Origin: an uncultured Lachnospiraceae bacterium
GTDB taxonomy: Bacteria > Bacillota > Clostridia > Lachnospirales > Lachnospiraceae
Assembly: GCA_948438565.1 (NCBI GenBank)
Contig: CAOJLW010000022.1
Coordinates: forward strand, 1-14,821
DNA length: 14,821 nucleotides
Reading direction: 5' to 3'
Both the position numbers and the translations under genes were made by a program. Each line of letters starts with the position of its first letter. Within the stretch, counting starts at the first letter, position 1. Shown here piece after piece: positions 1 through 6,407 of the stretch. Under the pieces are notes generated by a model. That model worked only from the letters and a program-made list of their open reading frames with translations, made no database searches and had not been told where the DNA came from.

Positions 1-142
1 TTTTTCTGGTCCGATACGTCCGGATCATGGACGTATGATCTGGGATGAAGTGGCTATGCCGGGATATGGATTATACGACAGGGCATTGGGGGCCGCCTAT
101 TTAAACGGATTGTGGGAAGCGCTGACAAAAGGCGCAAAATAA
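1..142 (+). CDS. uxuA: Mannonate dehydratase, C-terminal fragment (cut by window edge)
   Basis: The frame beginning at base 2 is open to a TAA at 140-142 and gives about 46 residues. They include RPDHGRMIWDE and PGYGLYDRALGAAYLNGLWEA-like text, which is the conserved C-terminus of UxuA; the RPDHG stretch belongs to the metal-dependent active site region. UxuA dehydrates D-mannonate to 2-keto-3-deoxygluconate in cytoplasmic glucuronate catabolism. The stop codon overlaps the ribosome binding site of the next gene (TAAGGAGG), so the two are almost certainly one operon, with uxuB making the mannonate that UxuA consumes. The assignment rests on recognising this short but characteristic tail. The 5' end and the operon promoter lie outside the window. 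Confidence 0.9.
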   Translation, partial: FSGPIRPDHGRMIWDEVAMPGYGLYDRALGAAYLNGLWEALTKGAK

Positions 143-151
143 GGAGGCATT

Positions 152-1759
152 ATGGAATTAACACAGAATGGATTAAATAACCGTGCAGACTGGATAACAG
201 CCGGATACCGTCTGCCTGAATTTGACAAAAAAGAAGTGGCAGAAAGGACCAAGGAAGCTCCTTTTTGGATTCACTTTGGAGCAGGCAACCTGTTCCGGGC
301 TTATCAGGCCAATATTGTGCAGAAGCTTTTAAATGAAGGCATTTTGGACAGAGGACTTATTGTTGCAGAGGGATATGACTATGAGATTGTGGAAAAAATG
401 TACCATCCGCATGATAATTATAGCATCCTGGCCACTTTAAAAGCAGATGGAAACATAGAAAAGACAGTAATTGGGAGCATTGTAGAATCTCTGGCGCTAG
501 AACCGGATCATGAAACGGAATATCGGCGTTTAAAAGAGATTTTTTGTAAGGATTCGTTGCAGATAGCATCGTTTACAATAACCGAAAAGGGTTATGGACT
601 TGTCAATGGGAAGGGTGAGACGCTGCCCGACGTAGAGAGAGATTTTCAATGCGGTCCCGCAAAACCAGTAAGCTATATTGGGAAAGTGGCGTCTCTGTTA
701 TATGCGCGCTATCAAAACGGAGCAAGACCCATTGCAATGGTCAGTATGGATAACTGCTCCCACAATGGGGACAAGCTCTATGCAGCAATGTATGCTTTTG
801 CAGAACGATGGACAGAGAATAAAACGGCGGACGCCGGTTTTAAAGATTATATCAACCATAAAGAAACAGTTTCTTTTCCCTGGACAATGATTGATAAAAT
901 TACGCCCCGTCCAGACGCTTCTGTGGAAAAAATGTTGCAGGATGACGGCGTCAAAGGTCTGGAAGCTGTAATTACGTCAAAAAATACGTACGCTGCGCCT
1001 TTTGTAAACGCCGAAGAATGTGAATATCTGGTTATTGAAGACGAATTTCCAAACGGAAGACCAAAACTCGAAAAAGCAGGCGTATTGTTTACAAAACGGG
1101 AAATCGTCAATCAAGTGGAAAAAATGAAAGTATGCACCTGTTTAAATCCGCTTCATACAACGCTGGCTGTTTTTGGTTGTCTGTTGGGTTATCAGTCGAT
1201 TGCCGAGGAGATGAAAGACGGGACATTAAAAAAACTGGTTGAGGAAATTGGCTATACGGAAGGTCTGCCTGTTGTAGTGGATCCCGGGATTTTAGATCCC
1301 AGGGAATTTTTGGATACTGTATTGCAGATTCGGTTTCCAAATCCGTTTATGCCGGATACTCCGCAGAGAATTGCCACAGACACTTCTCAAAAGCTGGCTG
1401 TCCGGTTTGGGGAGACAATAAAGGCCTATGCCGCATCCGATCAGGTTCAGGTGGCGGATTTAAAATATATTCCGCTGGTTTTTGCCGGCTGGCTTCGTTA
1501 TTTAATCGGAATAGACGATGAAGGGAAAGAATTTACATTGAGTCCGGATCCGTTGTTGGATACGGTTCGGCCTTATGTAATGGATATCAAACTGGGCGCA
1601 GCCGTCAATTTAGATGATCTCGAGCCGGTATTGTCCAATGAAAAAATCTTTGGGGTCGATCTGTATAAAATCGGTATGGCCGAATTGGTTTGTCAGTATT
1701 TTACGGAAATGTGCGTTGGAAAAGGGGCGGTACGGGCAACTTTAGAGAAATATATTTAA
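152..1759 (+). CDS. uxuB: D-fructuronate reductase / mannitol dehydrogenase family oxidoreductase
   Basis: A 535-residue polyol-type long-chain dehydrogenase, expected to reduce D-fructuronate to D-mannonate with NAD(P)H in the cytoplasm. An N-terminal Rossmann segment HFGAGNLFRAYQ lies at residues 41-52. The family motif region VSMDNCSHNG is at 197-206 and FPWTMIDKITPRPD at 242-255. The catalytic region MKVCTCLNPLHTTLAVFG starts at residue 325, with K326, N332 and H335 the likely catalytic Lys/Asn/His set. The ATG at 152 has AAGGAGG 4 bases upstream, overlapping the uxuA stop. Position directly behind uxuA strongly favours fructuronate over mannitol or altronate as substrate; from sequence alone the sibling reductases (UxaB, MtlD) cannot be fully excluded. 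No terminator follows; transcripts would run into the tyrS leader terminator at 1885-1916. Confidence 0.88.
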   Translation: MELTQNGLNNRADWITAGYRLPEFDKKEVAERTKEAPFWIHFGAGNLFRAYQANIVQKLLNEGILDRGLIVAEGYDYEIVEKMYHPHDNYSILATLKADGNIEKTVIGSIVESLALEPDHETEYRRLKEIFCKDSLQIASFTITEKGYGLVNGKGETLPDVERDFQCGPAKPVSYIGKVASLLYARYQNGARPIAMVSMDNCSHNGDKLYAAMYAFAERWTENKTADAGFKDYINHKETVSFPWTMIDKITPRPDASVEKMLQDDGVKGLEAVITSKNTYAAPFVNAEECEYLVIEDEFPNGRPKLEKAGVLFTKREIVNQVEKMKVCTCLNPLHTTLAVFGCLLGYQSIAEEMKDGTLKKLVEEIGYTEGLPVVVDPGILDPREFLDTVLQIRFPNPFMPDTPQRIATDTSQKLAVRFGETIKAYAASDQVQVADLKYIPLVFAGWLRYLIGIDDEGKEFTLSPDPLLDTVRPYVMDIKLGAAVNLDDLEPVLSNEKIFGVDLYKIGMAELVCQYFTEMCVGKGAVRATLEKYI

Positions 1760-1765
1760 AAATGT

Positions 1766-1795
1766 TTGACAAAACCATGGCTGCCTGCCTATAAT
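1766..1795 (+). promoter_or_regulatory. Strong housekeeping promoter of the tyrS leader
   Basis: A perfect TTGACA at 1766-1771 and a perfect TATAAT at 1790-1795 are separated by 18 bp. Transcription should begin near 1802, giving about 160 bases of leader before the tyrS ATG. It lies only 6 bp after the uxuB stop. Confidence 0.85.
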
Positions 1796-1818
1796 ATTTC
1801 TAACTGAAAATCAAGGCT

Positions 1819-1866
1819 ATGACAAGAAAATATATCTTTGCGCTTTGTACCGAATGCCCCGGTTAG
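1819..1866 (+). CDS. Possible 15-residue leader peptide upstream of tyrS
   Basis: ATG at 1819 opens a short frame MTRKYIFALCTECPG ending in TAG at 1864-1866, just before the terminator stem at 1885. It holds one Tyr codon (TAT, 1831-1833) next to Ile and Phe. The upstream AAGG (1813-1816) is only 2 bases from the ATG, which is poor spacing for a ribosome binding site, so translation is doubtful. It is listed because a translated frame ending just upstream of a terminator is the usual layout of ribosome-mediated attenuation. One Tyr codon is weak support; this could be chance. Confidence 0.2.
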   Translation: MTRKYIFALCTECPG

Positions 1867-1884
1867 CAGGCTGCACAAAATTTG

Positions 1885-1916
1885 GCCTTCGTCCTTTGAT
1901 AGGGCGAAGGCTTTTT
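1885..1916 (+). terminator. Intrinsic terminator in the tyrS leader
   Basis: A 10-bp stem pairs 1885-1894 with 1902-1911 (one T-G wobble) around a 7-base loop, followed by five T residues at 1912-1916. It lies between the strong promoter and the tyrS start, so it either attenuates tyrS or terminates uxuAB read-through, or both. Confidence 0.8.
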
Positions 1917-1964
1917 GGTTTAGTTTTTGATTACAGATAATAAAAAGAGAGAAGGAGACAGGCA

Positions 1965-3188
1965 ATGACATTATATGACGAATTGGTAGCCAGAGATTTA
2001 ATTGCCCAGGTAACCGATGAAGAAGAGATCAAAGAACTTATTAACGATGGAAAAGCCGTATTTTATATTGGATTTGATCCGACGGCTGACAGCCTTCATG
2101 TAGGTCACTTTATGGCGCTTTGTCTGATGAAGCGTATGCAGATGGCCGGGAATAAGCCGATTGCGTTAATTGGCGGCGGCACGGGCATGATTGGCGATCC
2201 TTCCGGGCGCAGCGATATGCGTCAGATGATGACGCCCGAGATTATTCAGCACAATTGCGACTGTTTTAAAAAACAGATGAGCCGCTTTATTGATTTTTCT
2301 GAAGGGAAGGCATTGATGGTCAATAACGCGGATTGGCTGATGGATTTAAATTATATTGATGTACTGCGTGAAGTCGGGACACACTTTTCGGTCAACCGGA
2401 TGCTGACGGCGGAGTGCTATAAACAGCGGATGGAAAAGGGATTAAGCTTTCTGGAATTTAATTATATGATTATGCAAAGCTACGATTTTTATGTATTGTA
2501 TCAAAAATACGGCTGTAATATGCAGTTTGGCGGCGACGACCAGTGGAGCAATATGCTTGGCGGCACGGAACTGATCCGACGTAAGCTGGGGAAAGACGCC
2601 TATGCGATGACAATTAATCTATTGTTAAATTCAGAAGGCAAAAAGATGGGAAAAACCCAGTCAGGCGCCGTTTGGCTGGATCCTGAAAAAACGTCTCCGT
2701 TTGAATTTTATCAATATTGGAGAAATGTTTCGGACGCAGATGTATTAAAATGCATTAAAATGCTGACTTTTCTGCCATTAGAAGAAATTCAGGCTATGGA
2801 ATCCTGGGAGGGCAGTCAATTAAACCGGGCTAAAGAAATTCTGGCGTTTGAATTGACCAATCTGGTGCATGGTGAAGAAGAGGCAAAAAAAGCGGAAGAG
2901 AGCGCAAAATCGTTGTTTTCTTCCGGCAATGCGGCCGATATGCCTACGGCGGTGGTTACGGAGAATGATTTGCGCGGCGGAGGAATAGATATTTTGGGAT
3001 TACTCGTTTGCGCTTCCCTGGCAGCTTCAAGAGCAGAGGCGCGCAGGAATGTCGAGCAGGGTGGCGTAACCGTAAACGGAGAAAAAGTAACCGACGTCCG
3101 TAAAATCTATACGCCGGATGAAATTATGGCGCAGGACTTTGTCTTAAAACGTGGGAAAAAGAAATTCTGTAAAGTGATCTTTGAGTAG
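1965..3188 (+). CDS. tyrS: Tyrosyl-tRNA synthetase
   Basis: A 407-residue class I aminoacyl-tRNA synthetase that charges tRNA(Tyr) with tyrosine in the cytoplasm, of the usual bacterial TyrRS length. The HIGH-type motif is HVGH at residues 45-48, preceded by the YIGFDPT tyrosine and adenylate pocket (34-40). YMIMQSYD (167-174) and GGDDQWSN (189-196) are the tyrosine-specificity stretches. The KMSKS loop reads KMGKT at 227-231. The C-terminus carries an S4 RNA-binding domain (about 342-405). ATG at 1965 follows GAAGGAGACAGGCA, a good ribosome binding site. It is monocistronic: own promoter and leader upstream, strong terminator at 3210-3251. The glycine in KMGKT instead of serine is a common variant in bacterial TyrRS. 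Confidence 0.97.
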   Translation: MTLYDELVARDLIAQVTDEEEIKELINDGKAVFYIGFDPTADSLHVGHFMALCLMKRMQMAGNKPIALIGGGTGMIGDPSGRSDMRQMMTPEIIQHNCDCFKKQMSRFIDFSEGKALMVNNADWLMDLNYIDVLREVGTHFSVNRMLTAECYKQRMEKGLSFLEFNYMIMQSYDFYVLYQKYGCNMQFGGDDQWSNMLGGTELIRRKLGKDAYAMTINLLLNSEGKKMGKTQSGAVWLDPEKTSPFEFYQYWRNVSDADVLKCIKMLTFLPLEEIQAMESWEGSQLNRAKEILAFELTNLVHGEEEAKKAEESAKSLFSSGNAADMPTAVVTENDLRGGGIDILGLLVCASLAASRAEARRNVEQGGVTVNGEKVTDVRKIYTPDEIMAQDFVLKRGKKKFCKVIFE

Positions 3189-3209
3189 ACTTGACGATAC
3201 CATAAAAAT

Positions 3210-3251
3210 GAGCGGATAGTAGGCATTACCCTACATCCGCTCTACTTTTTT
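3210..3251. terminator. Bidirectional terminator between tyrS and the alarmone synthetase gene
   Basis: A 13-bp stem pairs 3210-3217 with 3235-3242 and 3219-3223 with 3230-3234, leaving A3218 bulged and a 6-base loop. On the plus strand it is followed by TACTTTTTT (3243-3251). On the minus strand the stem is followed by a run of five T (complement of 3205-3209). It therefore serves both convergent genes. The last codons and TAG stop of the minus-strand gene (3231-3233) lie inside the stem. Confidence 0.85.
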
Positions 3252-3836
3252 CCTCAATTCCAACATTTGCCGGTCAATTCGGCTGATGACGTTGGAATAA
3301 TTTTTTAATTCTTCTTCGGCTTTCTTCATTTCTTCCGGTTTTTTCTTATAACAGATCTGGTTGTCTACACCTGCCCAAAAATCCATGGCGACGGTACGGA
3401 TTTGGATTTCTACACGCTGCGCTTCTGTTTCGTTCTTGTATGTAAACGGAACGTCCATAATCAGGTGAAGGCTTTGGTATCCGCTCTTTTTGGGATTTTG
3501 GATATAGTCTTTTTCTTTGATCAGTGTAAAATCTTTTTGCTGCTTTAGCATACTGGCAATCTTATAGACATCGTCGCTGTACAGGCATACGACACGGATG
3601 CCTACAATATCGTTTAATTTTCCAATTGCATTTTCAAACGTTGTTTTATAGCCCTTTTTAATTAATTTGCGGGTTATACTGTCCGTTTTTTTAATGCGAT
3701 GTTCGATTTTTTGCATGACTGTCCGTTTGTATTCTGTAGAAAGCTCCAGATCGATCATCTTTAGTTTAAATTCTACGTTTAGAATGGCCCATTTTTTTTT
3801 CAGTAAAAATTGTGGGTTTGATAATTTTTGCTGCAA
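3231..3836 (-). CDS. Small alarmone (ppGpp) synthetase, RelA/SpoT domain, RelQ/YjbM-like
   Basis: About 201 residues holding a lone RelA/SpoT synthetase domain, with no HD hydrolase, TGS or ACT domain; the length fits small alarmone synthetases. They transfer pyrophosphate from ATP to GTP or GDP, making (p)ppGpp. Seen are KLNDIVGIRVVC (73-84, with D76 and R81), RDY-like EKDYIQNPKKSGYQSLHL (108-125), and VEIQIRTVAMDFWA (142-155) with catalytic-type E143, Q145 and R147. A charged C-terminal helix (about 165-200) resembles the oligomerising tail of RelQ. The annotated start is TTG at 3836; no ATG lies near it, and the frame stays open about 66 bases further upstream to a TAA with no ATG, GTG or TTG. 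The first in-frame ATG is residue 27, before the domain core. The start is therefore unsure, the family call firm. RelP is the other option. Confidence 0.85.
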   Translation of the reverse strand: MQQKLSNPQFLLKKKWAILNVEFKLKMIDLELSTEYKRTVMQKIEHRIKKTDSITRKLIKKGYKTTFENAIGKLNDIVGIRVVCLYSDDVYKIASMLKQQKDFTLIKEKDYIQNPKKSGYQSLHLIMDVPFTYKNETEAQRVEIQIRTVAMDFWAGVDNQICYKKKPEEMKKAEEELKNYSNVISRIDRQMLELRKKVERM

Positions 3837-3940
3837 CGTTTCGATTTCTGTTTCTTTCCTTTCTATTCTGTTATTCGTTTGTTTAAAATCACACTCTAAT
3901 ATATCTATGCTAAAATGTTAAAAATATGCATGGATATTTG

Positions 3941-3969
3941 TTGACAAGCTAACGGGAGATATATTTTAT
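3941..3969 (+). promoter_or_regulatory. Probable promoter of the Na+/phosphate cotransporter gene
   Basis: A perfect TTGACA at 3941-3946 and TTTTAT at 3964-3969 (4 of 6 matches to TATAAT) are spaced 17 bp apart. Transcription would start near 3976, about 100 bases before the ATG at 4079. A second possible -10 with extended TG, TGCTAAAAT at 3908-3916, lies upstream without a good -35. Confidence 0.55.
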
Positions 3970-3992
3970 GGAAAACCCTTGTCTGTTTGCAC

Positions 3993-4038
3993 ATCTTAAG
4001 ATATGATAAGGATTGCCGGATATTATTGGAAGATCCGG
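3993..4038 (+). promoter_or_regulatory. Symmetric elements in the 5' leader of the phosphate cotransporter gene
   Basis: The 3837-4078 gap holds no supported gene. Besides the promoter, it carries a perfect 10-bp palindrome ATCTTAAGAT (3993-4002) and an inverted repeat CCGGAT (4016-4021) / ATCCGG (4033-4038) with an 11-base loop. No T run follows, so it is not an intrinsic terminator. Either could be a protein site or a leader hairpin; no family is recognised. Confidence 0.35.
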
Positions 4039-4078
4039 TTATACTGAAAATGGATAATCAACATAAGAGGAGAAAGAA

Positions 4079-5866
4079 ATGGATATTTTTGGCATATTGG
4101 CCTTAGTTGGCGGATTGGCATTGTTTTTATATGGAATGAGCGTAATGGGCGGAGGACTCGAAAAAATATCCGGCGGGAGGCTGGAGATGCTTTTGGAGCG
4201 TTTGACGGCAAATCCTTTTAAAGCAGTGTTGCTTGGGGCTGGGGTTACAGCGGTGATACAGTCCTCTTCGGCTACGACCGTTATGGTGGTTGGATTTGTA
4301 AATTCCGGCATTATGAAGCTTTCCCAGGCAATTGGAATCATTATGGGCGCGAATATCGGTACGACGGTGACTTCATGGATTTTAAGCCTGGCAGGCATTG
4401 AAGGCGACGTTATTTGGATTCGTTTGTTAAAACCTTCCTCTTTTTCACCAATTCTTGCGCTGATTGGCATTATTATGTATATGTCGGGCGCAAATACCAG
4501 GAAAAAAGACGTAGGGGAAATTTTGCTGGGTTTTGCGGTTTTAATGTTTGGTATGGAAGCTATGAGCAATGCGGTGAAGCCTTTAGCTGATGTGCCGGAA
4601 TTTACCAATATATTGATTATGTTCCAAAATCCCCTGCTTGGCATCTTAGTAGGCGCTATTTTAACTGCGGTGATTCAATCCTCTTCCGCATCTGTGGGTA
4701 TTTTGCAGGCATTGTCCATTACCGGAGCGTTTACATACGCTTCCATTATTCCGATTATTATGGGACAAAATATCGGTACCTGCGTAACGGCAATGCTTTC
4801 TTCCATAGGGGCGAATAAAAGCGCAAAACGTACAGCGTTTGTGCATTTGTATTTTAATCTAATCGGCGCGTCGGTATTTATGGTTTTATATTTTGGGTTA
4901 AATGCCGTCGTTCATTTTGGCTTTTCGGATCAGATGGCTGGTCCCGCGGATATTGCGATTATTCATAGTATATTCAATATTTTTACGACAATCATTCTTT
5001 TACCGTTTATTCATGGTCTGGAAAAACTGGCTTATCTTACGATTCCGGCTTCGCCAGAAGAAAAACAATCCGTGGAGGATATGGAATTTCAGATATTGGA
5101 CGACCGTTTCTTGCAGACGCCTGGCTTTGCAATTGAACAGTGTAGAAGCCTGGCCAATCGTATGGCGGAATTGTCAAAAGAATGTTTTTTTAAAGCAATG
5201 GGGATATTGGACGCTTTTTCTGAGGAGACGGCGGCGGAGGTAATTGCTTTGGAAAACAGGATTGACGTATATGAAGATAAGATTAGCGTATACCTTACCA
5301 AACTGAGCAGTCAGAATCTGGCGTTTCAGGACAGTCAAAATTTGTCTACGCTGCTGCATTGTATTATGGATTTGGAACGTATCTCAGACCATGCCGTCAA
5401 CGTCGTCGAATCTGCACAGGAAATGCAGAAACGTAAGCTGAGCTTTTCCAAAAAGGCGATAGAAGAGATGCATATATACGGAAAAGCGGTGGAAGAGATC
5501 TTAAATCGTACGATTCATGCCTTTTTATATGGGGATGAGCAGCAGGCATTGGCCGTAGAACCGTTGGAAGAAGTAATTGATGAATTAAATAAGGATATTA
5601 AGAAACGACATATCAAACGTCTGCGCAAGGGAAAATGTACGATTGAGTTGGGTTTGGTTTTATCGGATATTGCAACCAACTATGAAAGAGTTGCCGATCA
5701 CTGTTCGAATATCGCGCTTTGCCTGATTCAAGTGCAGGATACGGAGCTGGAAGTGCACAGCTATATCAACCATTTGCGTGACGGCGCAGATATGACGTTT
5801 GAAAGACAGGTCGAATTGTTGGAAGAAAAGTATAGTTTGGGAAAAAATAAAAAAACAGTGAAATAA
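4079..5866 (+). CDS. Na+/phosphate cotransporter family protein with C-terminal PhoU-like domain
   Basis: A 595-residue membrane protein of the NptA / type II Na-Pi cotransporter family, expected to take up phosphate with sodium across the cytoplasmic membrane. The membrane half (about 1-320) shows the diagnostic internal duplication: GVTAVIQSSSATT (55-67) and AILTAVIQSSSAS (193-205), each followed by an asparagine-glycine turn, GANIGTT (90-96) and GQNIGTC (229-235). The C-terminal half (about 345-560) is helical and PhoU-like, with two acidic metal-type motifs, DLERISDH (431-438) and NYERVADH (534-541). The ATG at 4079 has AAGAGGAGAAAGAA in front. Full-length bacterial members with this PhoU tail are about this size. 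A standalone phosphate uptake unit; no pst or pho genes are nearby. Substrate is inferred from family. Confidence 0.92.
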   Translation: MDIFGILALVGGLALFLYGMSVMGGGLEKISGGRLEMLLERLTANPFKAVLLGAGVTAVIQSSSATTVMVVGFVNSGIMKLSQAIGIIMGANIGTTVTSWILSLAGIEGDVIWIRLLKPSSFSPILALIGIIMYMSGANTRKKDVGEILLGFAVLMFGMEAMSNAVKPLADVPEFTNILIMFQNPLLGILVGAILTAVIQSSSASVGILQALSITGAFTYASIIPIIMGQNIGTCVTAMLSSIGANKSAKRTAFVHLYFNLIGASVFMVLYFGLNAVVHFGFSDQMAGPADIAIIHSIFNIFTTIILLPFIHGLEKLAYLTIPASPEEKQSVEDMEFQILDDRFLQTPGFAIEQCRSLANRMAELSKECFFKAMGILDAFSEETAAEVIALENRIDVYEDKISVYLTKLSSQNLAFQDSQNLSTLLHCIMDLERISDHAVNVVESAQEMQKRKLSFSKKAIEEMHIYGKAVEEILNRTIHAFLYGDEQQALAVEPLEEVIDELNKDIKKRHIKRLRKGKCTIELGLVLSDIATNYERVADHCSNIALCLIQVQDTELEVHSYINHLRDGADMTFERQVELLEEKYSLGKNKKTVK

Positions 5867-5897
5867 CAAAAAATGATGATCAAATTATAGAAATCTA

Positions 5898-5906
5898 TGC
5901 TATAAT
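5898..5906 (+). promoter_or_regulatory. Extended -10 promoter upstream of the zinc-ribbon gene
   Basis: TGCTATAAT at 5898-5906 is a perfect TATAAT with extended TG. The -35 region (around 5877-5883) is poor, as is allowed for extended -10 promoters. The start would be near 5913, about 24 bases before the ATG at 5937. No terminator is seen between 5866 and here, so read-through from the cotransporter gene is also possible. Confidence 0.6.
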
Positions 5907-5936
5907 TGTAAAAATATTTCAGGAAGGAGACGGGAT

Positions 5937-6371
5937 ATGGATATTCTGGAAAGAATTGGAGATACGATTGTAAGCGTTAGCAAAGATGTGTCGCAAAAAG
6001 CAAAAGATGCATCCGGTATTGCGAAGTTAAGGTTGGATATTAAGTCAAAGGAAAATTTTATCAGAGAGCAGTATTTGGAAATCGGAAAGCTGTACTATGA
6101 AAAACATAAAGGCGAAGATGTGGAAGAACAGGTGCAGTTTGATCGGATTGACGAGGCTCTGGAAGCAATTGAGGAAATGCAGCAGCAGATTTTAGTGTTA
6201 AAGGGCGCGAGAAAATGCCCGGATTGCGGTGCGCAGGCTGCGGATACGGCAGAGTATTGCAGCGTATGCGGCGCGAAGCTTTCGATTGTTGTAGAAGATT
6301 TGCCCTATGAAGAGGTTAAAGAAGATATCGGGGATCTTGGAGTGACAGAGGAAGAAAAAGAAGATTGTTAA
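5937..6371 (+). CDS. Small zinc-ribbon protein with helical N-terminus, function unknown
   Basis: A 144-residue soluble protein. Residues 1-90 are charged and helix-forming, with a likely coiled coil (about 28-90, ending EAIEEMQQQILVLK). A zinc ribbon follows: CPDC at 94-97 and CSVC at 108-111 with GAK behind, a classic CxxC-x10-CxxC unit. The tail (116-144) is very acidic. There is no signal peptide or membrane segment. Such proteins are common in Firmicutes and often annotated only as zinc-ribbon domain-containing protein; a role in binding protein or nucleic acid is a guess. ATG at 5937 has GGAAGGAGACGGGAT in front. It is probably a one-gene unit; metG downstream has its own promoter. Confidence 0.8.
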   Translation: MDILERIGDTIVSVSKDVSQKAKDASGIAKLRLDIKSKENFIREQYLEIGKLYYEKHKGEDVEEQVQFDRIDEALEAIEEMQQQILVLKGARKCPDCGAQAADTAEYCSVCGAKLSIVVEDLPYEEVKEDIGDLGVTEEEKEDC

Positions 6372-6378
6372 ATGCGCC

Positions 6379-6407
6379 TTGACAGGAAAATACTGTCATG
6401 TTAATCT
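6379..6407 (+). promoter_or_regulatory. metG promoter
   Basis: TTGACA at 6379-6384, a 17-bp spacer, and TAATCT at 6402-6407 preceded by TG (6399-6400). It begins 8 bp after the zinc-ribbon gene stop. The spacer contains a 6-bp inverted repeat, TGACAG (6380-6385) / CTGTCA (6393-6398), which overlaps the -35. Confidence 0.65.

Larger units (their letters stand above)
1802..1964 (+). promoter_or_regulatory. tyrS 5' leader, probably an attenuator, not a recognisable T-box
   Basis: About 115 bases separate the expected transcription start from the end of a strong intrinsic terminator (1885-1916), followed by 48 bases with the tyrS ribosome binding site. A conserved T-box core (TGGN-ACC) is absent, and the leader is shorter than usual T-box leaders. 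AAGGCT at 1813-1818 can pair with GGCCTT at 1884-1889, the foot of the terminator stem, so an alternative antiterminating fold is possible. A second possible helix pairs ACCG at 1849-1852 with CGGT at 1860-1863. The sensed signal is unknown. The same segment could also be a terminated small RNA with read-through to tyrS. Confidence 0.5.

Noticed and set aside
1802..1916. Leader before tyrS as small SRP RNA or 6S RNA
   Set aside because: The SRP apical loop motif and the 6S long open-bulge hairpin are not seen; only a promoter and terminator flank it.
3968..4006. Twelve-residue frame starting ATGGAAAAC upstream of the phosphate cotransporter gene
   Set aside because: Its ATG overlaps the proposed -10, so it would not be on the main transcript, and no ribosome binding site precedes it.
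4039..4644. 201-residue minus-strand open frame opposite the cotransporter gene
   Set aside because: It mirrors the strongly supported membrane domain on the plus strand and its residues are low-complexity antisense of QSSS and glycine-rich segments.
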